A stretch of 64,000 nucleotides of DNA from Chrysomallon squamiferum (GCA_012295275.1 CM022665.1:1958167-2022166), one strand, 5' to 3'. Shown: positions 1 to 14,542, numbered from the stretch's first letter. Numbers and translations are program-made. Notes: generated from the sequence alone by a model not told the origin.

Positions 1-18
1 AACCAAAATTTTACATGC

Positions 19-120
19 ATTTAAATATTAAAATTTCACTTAAAAAGCATTTTTTTTCTTTTTAATTTCATCCAACTGTGTATAAACTTGGCACATATAT
101 TTAAATATTTAAATTTCACT
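19..120. repeat. Spaced direct repeat, 22 bp
   Basis: Positions 19-40 and 99-120 are the same 22-bp sequence with one mismatch; both contain ATTTAAATATT and end in AAATTTCACT. The intervening 58 bp are unrelated AT-rich sequence. Confidence 0.7.
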
Positions 121-2955
121 GAGGACTTTGTAAAATATTTTCTAGATTTTTACTCATTGAAAGGCAGGACCATGATGACATCAGTGAAAGGAGTAATTGG
201 GCATTTAGGATCACAAGCTAAGCTAAAATCCAGCAATCACCAGACAACGTGAGCGACGAATTGAAAGCTTAATGGCAGATTAGACAATAATGAAAGAAAA
301 TGCAAAAGTGCCAGTCTGATATCAGTGGCAAAATGCTAATTACAAAAGCACTGGCTGAAAACATGCTGCAATAATTCCATCCATAGTGCACCATTGTTGA
401 GAGATGGCACAATGTGGAAACGAATTTAATATGAGAAATCTCATTACATGCTGCAAGACAGTGCCCTCCAAACACGAAGACAAAGGGACTATCGCATTAG
501 CCAGTTGGTCCTGCTCAATTCTAAAACTGTGCTGCAATGACGGTAATAGCATTAACCTGCCCATTCCTGGGGGAACATGTTGTTTGAGTTGCTGTAAGAT
601 GCTGTGAGTTAGTATGCGATTTTCCACTTCCAGAACAAGAACAGGATGTTACCAGACCTACAGTACCCACCACAATATATATCTAGATATATCTCAAATA
701 CTAACATATTTTTAAGATGACCAAACATAGTACAATACAAATAAAATTAAGCCATCATCAATGCAAATAATTAATAATGGAAAAAAGTATTTATTTATGT
801 AACAGAATAAATAGAAATCAAAAATATAAAATATGACACTCATATATTTCATAAATAAAAAATCAGACAAAAGTTGTGGATTGTCAAGTTGATGTATAAT
901 ATGAAAAAAAGGAAAACAAAATTTAAATAATAAAAACTAACCGGTTACATAACAGAAAGACATATTCTTTATATACAGAAGAATAAACTAAACACAAAGC
1001 CTATGCACAGATTCATAACAAAGAGCATGAAGTCAAATGAGCAAGCAGTGAAATAAAAATAGTTCACATACACATCATCAACACACTTCATTAACCTAAT
1101 GAATTCTAGATAAATGACATTTACATTCAACAAGTATGAAATGAATTAACCAAGCAGAAACGTTACTTTTGGTAGTTACTGTGTTTAACTGTCAAAAGAT
1201 TTCAACCTGTGACCCTAAGATTTATTTATTTATTTGTTAGCTTTGTTTAATATTAACTGTGTACTTGTGGAGAGAAAAAAATGTAAGTGTGTCCTCTAGG
1301 CTAAAACAAGATCTCATTTGATTCAGATCTATTTGACATCTGACATCATGATTTACCTTTGATCATTCAGGCTTGAAGTATTCACCAACAAGCCAGAGAG
1401 AAAAAATAACTGTCTAAAATATTTTCTGAAGCAAACATTTAATTGTGTGTACTTGATGAAATATTTAACGTAAATTTATTAATTTTAAAGTCAGCATTTT
1501 ACAAGCAGAGGGAAAGGTCAAATATGTTCATGTTGACAAGTGCATGTCTAATTAATAATTGCTTGTAGCAATTCTTGCAGATCACCCAGATTGCTTCCTG
1601 CCATTTGCACAATAATCATAGCCTCAAACCTACAACAATAGCCTCCAACCCTAAATATTATAGAAAAGAAAACTATAAACTTGACACCGTGCCATATTAA
1701 TGTTTGCTGCAGGCTAATCAGGTCTTCTAAAACAACCTGAAGATACCAGACCATTCTGAGGAACACAGTGGAAACAATTCTCCCATTATCTTATAATATT
1801 TAATCCATAATTGTAATCGGATATGAGCGGCTTTCAAAGTTTGAATTAAGAGTGGTTTGCAGACACAATGTACAGATCTGCTTTCACAATCTCTGCAGGA
1901 TTTCTCCTTCCATGTTAGAAACCATTAGCTGATGATAGCTTTTTAAACTGGCATTTTGTTTCAACTACCTACATGAGACGTTTAATATTATCTCTTTCTC
2001 TCTCACTCCTTTATATCCACATTTCTTTCTCAACTGTTTTAATTTTTTGTTCAGTATCTTTGTCAGTTTGTTTCTTTATCCAAATGAACTGTTTCTCATT
2101 TACTACTGCCTCATATATTTAACAATTAACAAGAATTAACCGGAAGTATTTTTTTCTGTAAAAGTTAATTACTGTTTATTCAGAGCTTCATTCACGTTTC
2201 TGCTTGCCAGGTTCATCATGTAGAATTGTTTTGGTTGTTTTTTCTACACATCATGAAAATTACTGAGTTAAATCAAACATGTTAAAAACACTCACACACT
2301 GGTAGACATTATTTTAATGAATACCTTTACCTACTCTCTCTCTAGTTAGCTAGTACTTACTCATTCTGAATAGTGAGTGAATATTTGACATTTAGATACA
2401 TGTAAACAATATGTTTATCTTCAAACAAAACTGAACTGTTATAACAAAATCTTTTAATGTATTAATATTCAAGATAGACACATCTTATTTACATTGTAAA
2501 TTAGTGTTCCTTTACCTATCAACAATAAATCATTGTGACAGCCCAAAATATTTATAAAATGTTTGTAACCTCTAACTGATCTCAATAATAAAATAAATGT
2601 GCTAGCATTTTTATGCTGTATTTTATTTACCAAACTAAATTTAATTAATTTGATCCTTTTTTAAACATCAGTACAATCAGGTCAGATGAGGTGAAGTTGT
2701 TATAATCATAATTACCAATTACAACATTTAAAAATGATGTCCATGCTAGCCACGACCAAACATAACACAATTTTCACAGCTAACTGAGCATCAGAATTAA
2801 TTCCGTTGTGGGAAATATTTACACAACTGTCAGCCTGTGTTTAGATGATTTGAAATAATTCATGAGAATAAAACACAACTGTATTTCTACATTGTTTGCA
2901 TTATGTTATTAACACAATCTTTGCATAAAATATCAGAAATGATTTTCTTTTTCTT

Positions 2956-3068
2956 TTATTTGAAGTGAAAGAATGAAACAGACTTTGAGAGAAAGAGAAT
3001 TGAGAGAATTGAGAGAAAGAAAGATAGAAAGATAAAAACACATACATACATACACACACACACACACA
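2956..3068. repeat. Purine-rich GAGA tract followed by (CA)n
   Basis: The plus strand is almost all purine from about 2963 to 3035, with repeated GAGAGAAAGA/GAGAATT units. It then changes to CATA/CACA repeats up to 3068. It is a compound microsatellite. Confidence 0.75.
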
Positions 3069-3926
3069 GAATTAAGAATTATAAAATAACACAAGGTCTT
3101 TAATTTATGTTGGTAACCACCATCGGTGAAAAATATCAAATGACACTGATAACAAAATCAAAATTCACCTGAGGGTGAAAACCAAATACCGTTCATCAGA
3201 CATTTAATTACATGTTTCTTCAGACTACATATTAAAACCCCCTAATAAGCCTCTTAATGAACTTTGGGGGAGGCTGGGTAGGAACAGAGAGGGGTTTGTG
3301 GAACACATATACAGCACCTGCATGGTGTGGAATCAAATATCTCCAACCACACAAGATCTAAATATTTTCAAATTATTATCTGGAAATAATTGACATGTTT
3401 TTCTGAAAACAATAGACTGAAATCATCATGGAATACCACATACACGGATCCTGTTTCGTGTTATTCTTTGATAATAAATCTCATTTTTATAAAGACCCAG
3501 CATCAACGGAATTATTTTTCCGCTCAATGGAAGGGTACAACTTGAGAGAATTAGCCTAATAGTTGCCTGAAGGCCTTGCTGAGAGTGTGCCGACTCACAC
3601 CACATTTCTGCTGTTGCTACAAGTGATGCTAATACCTCTCTTATTATTCCTACACAAAATGCAGGCAATCAGAATAACTGTAATCTTGATATTTTTCACA
3701 GTTTTCAAATTACAAGCATGGTTTTCTCATTCAAGATAATTTCGGTGGATACATGATTTTGCCACTTAGAAGCAACACAGTCACACGGCAATTGGCCTCA
3801 TTGGAGAGAATTGACACAATTTGCCACTTTATGTAGCTTATATTGCAATTAGAGTTGCACGCTCTTTATGTTGTTCTTTCTTTTTAAAAGAGAGAAAATT
3901 AGCTTACATTACCAAAGCCGATTTAT

Positions 3927-3985
3927 AAGTAAGTAAGTAAATAAATAAATAAATAGCGCAAAAAAATAATAATAATAATAAATAA
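3927..3985. repeat. (AAGT)n/(AAAT)n and (AAT)n microsatellite
   Basis: Short AAGT, AAAT and AAT runs lie next to each other, separated by GCGC and an A-run. Confidence 0.8.
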
Positions 3986-4566
3986 ATGAAAGGAAAATAC
4001 TAAATAATATTTTTTTATTTTATAAAAGCTAATTCTTAATGATCAGTTATTTTTATTTATTTTATTTTATTTTAGTTTTTACTTTTTATTTTAGTTTTTC
4101 CAATGAAATTAAAACACATTAATATTCTGTCAGAGATAGCTGTTTTCATAATAACCTTTAAAACTTTACACTTACGTGTGTGTTACATTAGGTTCACATA
4201 AAACATAAATTAAACACACATGTTACATTATTTGTCAGGCTTTTTATGTTTTTTATTCATTTATTTATTTGTTTTAAAAAAACAATAAGTAAAGGAAAAA
4301 CAAGGCAAAGAATATAAAAATGGCAGTAAAAACAGAAGAAAAAAAATTCATTGGGAGATCATAATATTACATCAAACATAAATTTAAAAACAAGTTTCAG
4401 TATTAAACTATAAATATTAAAAAACCCCAATTTATTAACATTTTTTTTTCTCATCCCAATCACATATATATATATATTATGAAATTTATCAGAAAAACAA
4501 TAGCAAAAACAAAAACAGACATAACTGGAAAAAAATAAACCAACAAAACAAATAATAAATATAGCA

Positions 4567-4640
4567 AAATAATAATAATAATAATAATAATACTAACAAC
4601 AACAACAACAACAACAACAACAGCAATAATAACAATTATT
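4567..4640. repeat. (AAT)n plus (AAC)n compound microsatellite
   Basis: About 25 bp of AAT repeat is followed by about 30 bp of AAC repeat and a decaying AAT tail. Confidence 0.85.
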
Positions 4641-6881
4641 ATAATAATGATAATAAACGTAATAATAACAATATTAATAATATAATTTGCTTAAAAAGGC
4701 TAAGTATAAACATTTTAAAAGAGCAAGTCGTAATGTAAATAATATATTATGAAAAGCTGTTACAGCAGTTTCTATTTTAAACTGAGGAGCAACATTTTTT
4801 GTGTACTTTTTTCTTCAAAAATGTGGACAGTAGACCCTTGTAGCAGCTGCTTTCTGCAGTAAATATTTGATAATCATGATATGGCGTAGACGCATTTATA
4901 GACTCAGCAAGGCACAAAACCAAGTGAAGGGTACTTACAATTACCATAAAATGTCTTGACTGGGCCACCATAAATAAAAAACCTGTCTACAAAATGATAT
5001 AAATCTCAGCAAACAGTTTCACATTCATCACATATATGCTAAAAAGTGAAAGACTTATAAAGCTGGCATATACTTGATTTTTTAAATACATTTTGTTTGT
5101 TAAGAAATAAAACTGTTAATGGCATGGCTGATTACCATCTAAGGGGAGATAAGGTGTTTAAGGAGTTAAATGTTCCTAAACATTTTGCAATTACTGGCAA
5201 TAATAATTTAAAAAAAAAAAAAAAATGTAATCCTTAAATGTCTTAGGTTATTTAAAAAATCATTTTATAACCATATTTATAGTTAAAACTGTTGGTGTGA
5301 AAAAACTGAATCCTGTTTTAGTATTTTATTGAATTTATTTTATATGTTTACAGACTGTAAACATACTCATAAAACTGGTAATTCCTCGAATTTAAAACAA
5401 AACTTTAATTATTAAAAAATTGCATGGGTTTGAGAAATATTTTGTGGCTTGAAATGGATAAGCTAACCAGAAACAAAACTGATAAAAGTCTATGAATTTT
5501 AAAAAATATATCTACATCTTTGATTATATGACCCACTGTGACAGAAAAATTGAAAACATCCATGGATTTCATGAAGAGAACAATAAAAATAGATTACAAA
5601 CCAAATGTCCACTAATTACATTGTTGTTTAACTGGATATGCATTCGAGATTTTGTTTTGTGTTGATGACAATATTAAATTTAAATCATTGATTAAATACT
5701 TTTCCATGGCTGGATGGATCATAATGAAACAAAGGCATTAGATAATATGCTTGCACAAAGATGGTACAGAAGTCGTTGAAAATTTCACCATTTTGTCATC
5801 AGCTTGTCAAAAGATTAAGTGGATCCAGTGAAAATAATATATCAGATTGTGATCAGTGAAATGACAGAATTTTTGCATGATTACGCCAAGAGCTAATAAT
5901 CGCTGAGTACGGACGATATGTAGAATATGATAGGAAGCTACTCCAATATGGAGTCTAGACTCGTAATAAAATTTCAGTGAAGCGGCATGGAGGCATTTGG
6001 CTCCAGTTAATGCGTTATTTCACACTGACTGACTTGCACAAGACATAACTTCTCAACCATGGGCAAAGACTCATTTTTGCTGAAAAACCATTTTTCTCTA
6101 AAATGAAATTATTGAATTTATCATAAGCTTCATTAACCTGAAAAATTCCCCATGCTGGTCTTTTTCTGTGCGACGAAGGAAGCCAGTGTGTATCATTTGT
6201 CCATCAGGAATGGTGTGAACAATGGCTTGATAAAACAGAGAGGAAAAATGTGACAGTTTGTGTCACAAAAAAAACAGAAACTGTTACAATATTTTCTTCT
6301 GCAGCTTGAATAGGCTGAACTGGTTATTTTTGTGTGTTATGATGTTTGATAATTTGTTCTTGTCATAAAACATTACAATCCACTGCAGAAATTATTGATG
6401 ATTAGGCCTAATTTATTATTTGTAATATCATAGAAATCATAGAATTTTTTTTTTTAAATTAGAAGTAAAACCATATTAAAAAAAAAAAAAAATAGAAATA
6501 ATAAAAAAATACAAAATACAAAAAACCCCAAACAAACAATAACATTAAAAAACAGAGAAAGAGAGAGAAAAAATATTATGAAATGAAAACTACAACATAA
6601 TAATAATAATAATTAAATGTACAAAAAAATTTAAATTTAAAAACTTTGTGCATCTGACTACAAAGATGAAGGTAAGTGTATTTATATTTTGTAGACGTGC
6701 AGTAAACAGTATTAAAATATACAAGATTATCAAAAACACTACCAGATAAAAACCATTAAAAACAAAAGACAAAAATAAATTTAGAACAAAACTGATAAAA
6801 CACAAACAAATGAATTGTCTAAACAGAGTAATTGAATAAAACGTGTAAGAAAAGGGAATATCTACGTCTGGCGACCTATAG

Positions 6882-6924
6882 ACAAGGACTGGATGATTGC
6901 AAAGATATTCATCCAGTGTCTTGT
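6882..6924. other. Short imperfect hairpin
   Basis: ACTGGATGA (6888-6896) is an exact inverted copy of TCATCCAGT (6909-6917), around a 12-base loop. ACAAG (6882-6886) extends the stem against CTTGT (6920-6924), with a small 1-versus-2 base bulge between. The total is about 14 pairs in 43 nt. It lies in a complex island (6850-7060). It is shorter than a usual microRNA precursor. Confidence 0.6.
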
Positions 6925-8950
6925 AATAATTGGTTTACAGGCCAACTGGCACTGAAAGAATTGACGTTTACATCTTACAGCCTCTCTAATTAAGAGCCAT
7001 TTGCACAACTACAGTCACCTGGTGCTGTCACAGTGGCGTGGAGAAACCAGAAACTGATTTAAACATTGACTCACTTACCAGTGGAAAGAAAACATGGAAA
7101 GCAGGCAAAGAAAAGTCTTCAATTTGCTTTTCACTTGTCACAAATTAAAGGACAGAAAATTTTGTCTTTTCTCAGATTTCATCGGATTAAAAGAAATTTA
7201 ACTTTGTCTGGAATTAGAAAATTTAAAACATCTGGTTGTTTTGCTTTTACGGTTTTGTTAAAATGAAAATAATTATTTTTCAGAACTATTCATTTTGTGG
7301 TTTTTGTATTACGTTACAGGAAACTAAACTAATTTTATAAATTCAAATGATAAATTATTCAAATTAAAAAAAAGAAAATTAACAACTGAAAAAAATGAAT
7401 GGAAATATAAAAATCATTATAACTGTTTTGGAAATAAAAATTTTAATTTCAAAACTTTTTGGAAATCATAGAATAATATTTTTCAATAATTCATATGTAA
7501 TCTCTAAATTATCAGCTCAGCTCATTATGAAGGGATACAAAATAAAAAAATAAAAAAAAGACCTAATAATAAAAGTCTTAAATTCTAAAAATAACAAATC
7601 ATAAAATGATTCAAAAAAATAAAGAGCAAAAAAAAAATCATATCCACACAGACCAAAAAAAAAAAGAAACAAAAAAAAAAGTAAAAGGAAAATGCCTCCT
7701 GAAACACAGAATATTTGAAATACTTAGAGACTTGCTATGTTTAAGATTCGACTAATCAACTGCTCATCTGCCACACTCAGCTCAGTTTATCACACAAAAT
7801 TAGCCATCTTCTCCCCTTGCATCAAACTCTACTTAACAGGAACATAATTTCCAAATCTGCAGGGTGCTGCGAGCCACATGTGAAATGAAAATTAAATCAA
7901 TCTACTTGCTTATTCAAGCTTCATCCCACACTGAATGTGCATTGCCCACTGCTCAGTGCTCACAGTATATCAACTGGAAGAATATTCTAGCAAACTCAAC
8001 TAAGAGAAAGTGCATGAAATCTTATCTACATTCACAGACCCAAGATTTTAGATGCAAAAAAGTTTTCCAAAGGTTCCTAATTAATATATTAGCAATGTTT
8101 ATATGTTCCAACATTCATTCATATATCTTTATTCATCTTTCAGTAACTTATTCATTTCTTTATTATTTTTATTTATTTATCCTTCTTATTAGTTTTCTTT
8201 ATAAGAATGTATGCAAGAAAAAAAAATTCAGAAACTTTTTCCTTTCCTTAAAAAATGTTTTGCTTTAAAGAGTACTTAAAAGGGACAAAACTCTTTTTTT
8301 GCTAACAAGCACAGTGTTTAATGCTGTTTGCTTGAAGAACATAAAGACATTCAAATAATTTATCGTTAGATCAAATAAACTTTTTATAAATGTAATGATA
8401 AGAAAACATAAAGATTTGTTTACTTGGAGTTTTAATAAAAAAGTGATAGTTGTTCTAAATTGGTGAGTTATCACACTTAAATTAATTAAAAGATTGCAAT
8501 CTTGACTGAGATGTTTTCACAAGATCAGCAGGAAACATTAAAAACATTTCCTAGCCCTGAAGAAAACTTGTTGGATAATGATGCTGGCTTGAAAAGTGAG
8601 TTGTAACTTGATAGCTGAAATGTCTGTCTATTATCTGATGTGGCGACACTTGTCTTTTCAGCTAGACAAAAAAGAGGTCCGTTTTTCAAAACTTCATTTC
8701 ATGCCTGGCAAACCAGTGAATCCTAAACTCCAGTGGTGGGCTTAATCTTTACTAGGTAAATTCCTCCACAACAAAAATGGAGACCAGAGAGTTTGGGTTT
8801 CGGTAAAAAACTGCATTTTGTTGGTAATTTTGACAGAAAACCAACAGGGAGTCCCACCATATATAAAGGAGAGAGCCGCAAGCAGTGTTTCCACGTGGAG
8901 GAACATCTTTGTCAGACACATTCACCACTAACAATGCAAGGCAGAAGTGA

Positions 8951-8955
8951 TGCTC

Positions 8956-9002
<47 letters not shown>

Positions 9003-9057
9003 GGTGAATTTTCTATCCTTCATTGTGCACAAACCTCGTTTACAAAGTTGTGCTCAC
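8951..9057. mobile_element. Poly(T) tract bracketed by TGCTCAC: possible tiny retroinsertion
   Basis: A 41-base T run (8958-8998) directly follows TGCTCAC (8951-8957), and the same heptamer recurs at 9051-9057. Read on the minus strand this is about 52 bp of unique sequence, a 41-base A tail, and a 7-bp repeat at each end. That is the pattern of target-primed retroposition of a short RNA. Seven bases could match by chance, and no known SINE body is recognised. Confidence 0.35.
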
Positions 9058-11475
9058 AGCAATGATGCTGGAACTATGATTACACTCTGCGCTGACTTTG
9101 ATAAATCCTGAGATATCCTTCATTCAGCTTTTTCTCTGTGGTCCTGCCACAAGACGCTGGAACAATTGTCTCGCTCCACTGCTTTGTAATGTCATCACAA
9201 AAACTGGCTCATCTACTCATTCTCCCGTTTGCTATATATAAGTTTTGTTGAGACAGCATAACACAATGTGATGAACAAAAAAAAAATGTTTACTGATAAA
9301 GCCCACTCATCTTCATAACAATGTTTTCCTTAATATTTATAGAGTGAAATTTAAAAAAAAATAAAATAATATTTTAAATATGGTGATACAAAATATTAAA
9401 ATTCAACTGGAAAAACCCCAAACAAATGATGTATTCATGCAGTCCAGTTATGATGAATATTAATTTTTAAAATAAAAAATGATAACAATAACATTCTCTA
9501 AAATGAAAAAAAAAAATGAAAAAAAATATTAAATCTGAAAAATATGTAAAATAATCAAAAAAATTATTTTATTTATTATATTTTTTTTATTAACATTATT
9601 TGTGAGATAACAATTGTAATTTATATGATGTAAACCTAATACATTCCAGCAAAACAAAAAAAAGAATAAAAAGTATAATTCTATTCGTATTTTGTAGCAT
9701 TTCATCATAGGGGAAAAAATTATCTTTAACAGCAGCAAATGTTGTAAGTATGAAAAGAAAAACATGGATACCAGTCCTATATACAAGAGAATAACAATCA
9801 CTACAAATACCAGAACAGTTGGTGTAGAGAACAGAAGGAGACAAGAACAAAGATGTTTAAGAAAACATCAGTCGGTGCCAAAAGCCTAATGTCTATTGGA
9901 TGTACTGCCGGTAATTCCTCACTTACAGCACAAAGACTGGCTCATTCCTGGGATTCCTGGCCAGCACAGAACATATCCTCTCATTATCTTTGGCTACATG
10001 TGCACTACTAAACAGCACAGGAAAGTTTTGACCTCTTGCAAACTTCCATCCTGTGGCTCAAGTACCTACACTATCCCCACACACACATACCTAGAGAGAA
10101 AGAATTTCTCTGGCCGATGGTACACCACTCTAATCTGCAGTCCAAACAGGCTTATCTCTTAGCCAAAACACATTAATCTGTGAAAGAAACTCTACAAGAG
10201 ACACACTTCTCATGGTACCAGAGACAAAAACAAAATACCTTTTGTCTAATGTAAAACATTCAATGCCACCACCAAATAGTTGAGGAAAAAATATTAATAA
10301 GAAAGTAAAAAAAACAACAAAACAAAACAAAAAACAAGAAAACCAAAAAAATAAAAAAGTAATAATAATAATAATTAAAGATAATTTATAGGAAACTGAA
10401 TAAAAAAAGAGAAGATTGTATACATGGAAAAGACAAAATATACTGATTATGATATTAAGACAAAAACAATAATTTAACAAATGACAAATCTCTTATTTAT
10501 TATCTTAAAAATAAAGGAAGCAACTTGTTTTTTAGTGTCAGATAAACTTTGTAAAAAAAAAAAAAACAGATTGTTTAAAAACTTCTAAAAAGTATATTAA
10601 AATATTTTTAAAATGATTAAAAATGAGTTAAACTGCTTTGATGAGGAATAAAGTTGGTTATAAACTGCCTCCATGGATGACATCAAAGAAGAGGATATAA
10701 AAGACAAAGGTAATCAAGAGCAATGGATTAAAAATGAAACTATATAAAATATATGTCAGAAATGTGGACAAATGTACATTAAAATAAAATTAATTACTGT
10801 TTGACTCATACCCCACAGGAAAAACTCCTCCGAAAAAATTTGCACTTTTTTAACATTTTCAATTCCCTTGTCATCTGAATAGGACATTTTTTGTATAAAA
10901 AATTCATGAATGATGAACATTTAGTGTATAATAATTGTGTTAGACTAGCAATATCATATACTTGACAAAACATATCACTCTCAGCTAGGATGGTACATTT
11001 ATTTAGGAAACAAAATGACATCAATTTCCGGGAAAAAAATGTCCACTGTGACTGTTCTTGTCTCTGCCTCAGACCAAATATTCAGATGAAACAAATCCAT
11101 TACTGTCCCCACTGACCAGATTAAAATATTTGGGGGATAAGAGTACAATGTCCTTGAATGTTAACACCACAATAACTCAATTAGGACCCAGCCAGAGAAG
11201 GGAAAAAATGAATATGAAAAAAAGATGATAATTTCATTGCTTGCCATAATGCTACTTTCTGGCAGAGAAAAAACTGATAAACTGCTTTGAAAATTTATTT
11301 TGTTTTGAATTTTGTTAATTCATTGATTGAATAAATACAACATTTGTAAAGCTAGAAAAAAAAAAGGATGAGTATGCTAGAAAGATCTTAATTTTTCTTT
11401 CAATTATGAATCATTTTCAGGGATAATCAAATCAAAGCAATTCAAAAGGCTCAGCAGATTTTGAAAAGACAAGAC

Positions 11476-11496
11476 AAAAAAAAAAAAAAAAAAAAA
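11476..11496. repeat. Poly(A) tract (21 bp)
   Basis: Uninterrupted A run within an A-rich stretch that ends in repeated AAAGAAAG. Confidence 0.9.
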
Positions 11497-12026
11497 TAAA
11501 AGTGAGAGAAAAGAAAGAAGAAAGAAAGAACAGAAAAAAATGGCAATAAACTTAATATTTATTAAATAATAATAAATCAGTTTCTTTCTTTCTATTTTTT
11601 TTTTTTGAATTATATGACTAAAAACCTTAGTTTGCAGTTTATTATAAAACTGTTTGAAGTCAGCTTTGTGCAAAATAAAACAATTACTTGTAAATGTTTT
11701 GTGTTATTTAAACACTGTCACATTTATTTGTGTGTTTGTGTAAATTTAACTGACTTAACAACATTTGCACATTTCATCACACACAAAGTGGAGGTTATAG
11801 CCAGCTCACCTGGCCTGCAGGTGAGATAACGACAAAACAGGTACAAAGTACTTACACCCATGCTTGTGACTACAACCCCTGACCTGTAATGACTATCATT
11901 TCCTGTCATACTCAGATACTCAGGTATGTGTCATAAATGTTTGTTTTTCTGGTTAGCTGCCATGTTTTTGTTTCATACTTGTGAGAACTTGTCACAAATA
12001 TGAAAATTTTAATTATGTTGAAGGTG

Positions 12027-12132
12027 ATAATAATAACAGGGAATAGTAAAGGTAATATTAATAACCGTAATAACAGTAATAATAATAATAGCAGCAGCAG
12101 TAGTAATAACAGTAACATTAATAATAATAATC
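12027..12132. repeat. Imperfect (AAT)n/(AAC/AGC)n microsatellite
   Basis: Runs of AATAATAAT are interspersed with AACAGT, AGCAGC and AGTAATAAC variants, typical of a decaying trinucleotide repeat. Confidence 0.8.
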
Positions 12133-13234
12133 TGAATAAGAAATAGAAAATTGTTTAAAAATAGCCACACTGAGGGATGGTATTTTCATTACACCTATTT
12201 GTGAGAGATTTTTACAAAAATAATGGACAGACAGGTATTTACCAAAGAGAAAATAAACAAAACAAAAAATGTTTCTTTTTCATTAAAAAACAAAACATAC
12301 TTTTTAAAAAACAAAAAACAAGACTTGTCTTTAATATTTTAAAATATTATTATAAAGTATCAACTCCTCTAAATTCATCTGGTGAACAAGAACTGGTGTA
12401 AGTCTGCCTGCCTACATGCCAGGATTTTGAACACATACAGTGAGTAGTGAATGCACAAAAAGATAAAATGTTTTCCGGCATTTTAACAATAATGGTATTG
12501 TGATAATTAAGAGGAGAATAGCCAAGCGTTTCATACAGTGGGAACTGTAGTGGAGATAATAACAATGGTGATTGATTGTCTTAGAGGAAATGAACAAGGA
12601 AATGAATAACCTATTATTCAAGGCCAAGGCGTAACCGATCACACTTCATCACTAGTGTTACACCTGATTCAGAAAATCATTAAAAGTAAAAAGTATTTTA
12701 AATTGATAATATCACTTGAAAGTAGTTAACGTGTTAATGTATTTTACTTCAAGATGACAATGCTTATATAATAAAAAAAAGAGCTTTGAAAAAAAAAAAA
12801 AATTTATAGGATATAATTTTGCTAAATGGATTGTTTTCTTAATTCATTATTTTAATAATAGTACAAATAATAACAATTAAGAAAGGTAAGTGAAAATATA
12901 TATATTTTTTTTAAAAAGATGAAGTATATCTGAACAGAGAATAAATTTGTGAATCACTGCATTCACATTTATTATATAATATATTTTCAAATTATTAAAA
13001 TTAATATTATTTGGTAAACCAAAAAAACTATAGTATGCTTTAGTATTACAATGGCTTGTTTTAAAATCTAATATTTTAAAAGGAAAGAACACAAAAAAAT
13101 TAAATCTCCGGCAACAAACAAACAAAAAAAAAAAAGAAAAAAATATCATACATCCTTAAAAATTATATTATATATATTTTATAAATAAAAAAAAAATTTA
13201 TAATAATAATCTGTGGACTAAATTAATAATATTC

Positions 13235-13700
13235 AGCGACCTAATAGAATTTGACACAAGAGTCTCAATTAGAACTGTTCTTCAGCTGTTAGGAAAAGTT
13301 CTAAGAGTCATTAGACCCAGTACAAAGTGATTAAATGTTGTCTGCCCAAACTAATGATTGATAAGAATATGTGAAAATATGGCCAGCCTATAATGGAGTA
13401 CGGCTGGGATATAAACCGTTGAAGAAGTTTACTGTTTGGTTATCAGGCAGTGACTTCAATGCCAGCAAACTCTAATTAGACAAATGGGGCTCTGAACTTG
13501 CATCTTGGAGTGCAGTACTGAGGACCCTGTAGAAGCCGATGACTCATTAGTTGGGTTTCACCCCCTCATCCAGTGACATCATCAAGAAGTGACAAGTGAT
13601 TTCAAGAGACTAGAACCTCTCCTTGCATCTGTGATTGCACTGCAGCATTGCCAAGCTCACAAACTAACAGCTTGTTCATACCATTCATCGGTGTATGGTT
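13235..13700. promoter_or_regulatory. Candidate noncoding regulatory island with TGATTGAT
   Basis: About 460 bp of complex sequence with occasional CpG sits between low-complexity DNA, ending just before an (ATT)n block and about 650 bp downstream of exon A. It holds TGATTGAT at 13355-13362, which matches the PBC-Hox composite site (TGATNNAT). Regulatory function is inferred only; the open frame at 13589-13963 runs into the (ATT)n block and is not a gene. Confidence 0.3.
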
Positions 13701-13729
13701 ATTTTTTAACTGCTTTCTATTATAATTTT

Positions 13730-13820
13730 TTTTTTTTTAATTATAGATTATTATTATCATTATCATTAAATTATTATTATTATTATGATTATTATTGTCA
13801 TTATTTTATTATTATTATTA

Positions 13821-13866
<46 letters not shown>

Positions 13867-13878
13867 TTATTATTATTA
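13730..13878. repeat. (ATT)n microsatellite block
   Basis: About 150 bp of ATT trinucleotides with a few ATC and TTTT interruptions; it produces spurious polyleucine and polytyrosine frames. Confidence 0.95.
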
Positions 13879-14350
13879 CAGTTATAGGTTTTTCCAATTT
13901 TCAAAACTTTGTGGGCATATTAATTGTACCAGAGCACAAGAAAACAAATGCACTGGTAACTAAAAAAATGTTTAAAGTTTCTGTGTTTGTATTAATGAGC
14001 ATAAAAGCATTTATAAAAATAGATGTGTGTATAAAGTATTATTTTTCTTTCATTGCAGACAGTGTTTCGTATACTATTACAGCAAACGTCATGTGATATG
14101 TTGACTTGCTCGAAAGAAAATACTTGTAAAAGTTTTCTTGTCGCTGAGAAAAGATTATCAACAAATATAGTAAAAGATGATTTGTTTTTCTCACAGTCAT
14201 AACAATGTTTTGTAGCTGCCACTGCCTTGACACCTAATATCTACTGTTGTTAGTGTGTGATGTCATTAAACCACTATTCCTTTTCTTTTTTTACTCACTT
14301 CGAATGTAAAAAACACTGAGGTGGAAATTTATAACAACAAACATAACTCA

Positions 14351-14542
<192 letters not shown>

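Noticed and set aside
1336-1386. Minus-strand sequence CAAGCCTGAATGATCAAAGG, resembling the expected QPMIDQS region of the next Meis exon
   Set aside because: It lacks one base to keep frame, contains a stop in the relevant register, and nothing like FINARRR precedes it.
13589-14096. 124- and 103-codon plus-strand frames
   Set aside because: Their central parts are (ATT)n translated as polyleucine and polytyrosine.
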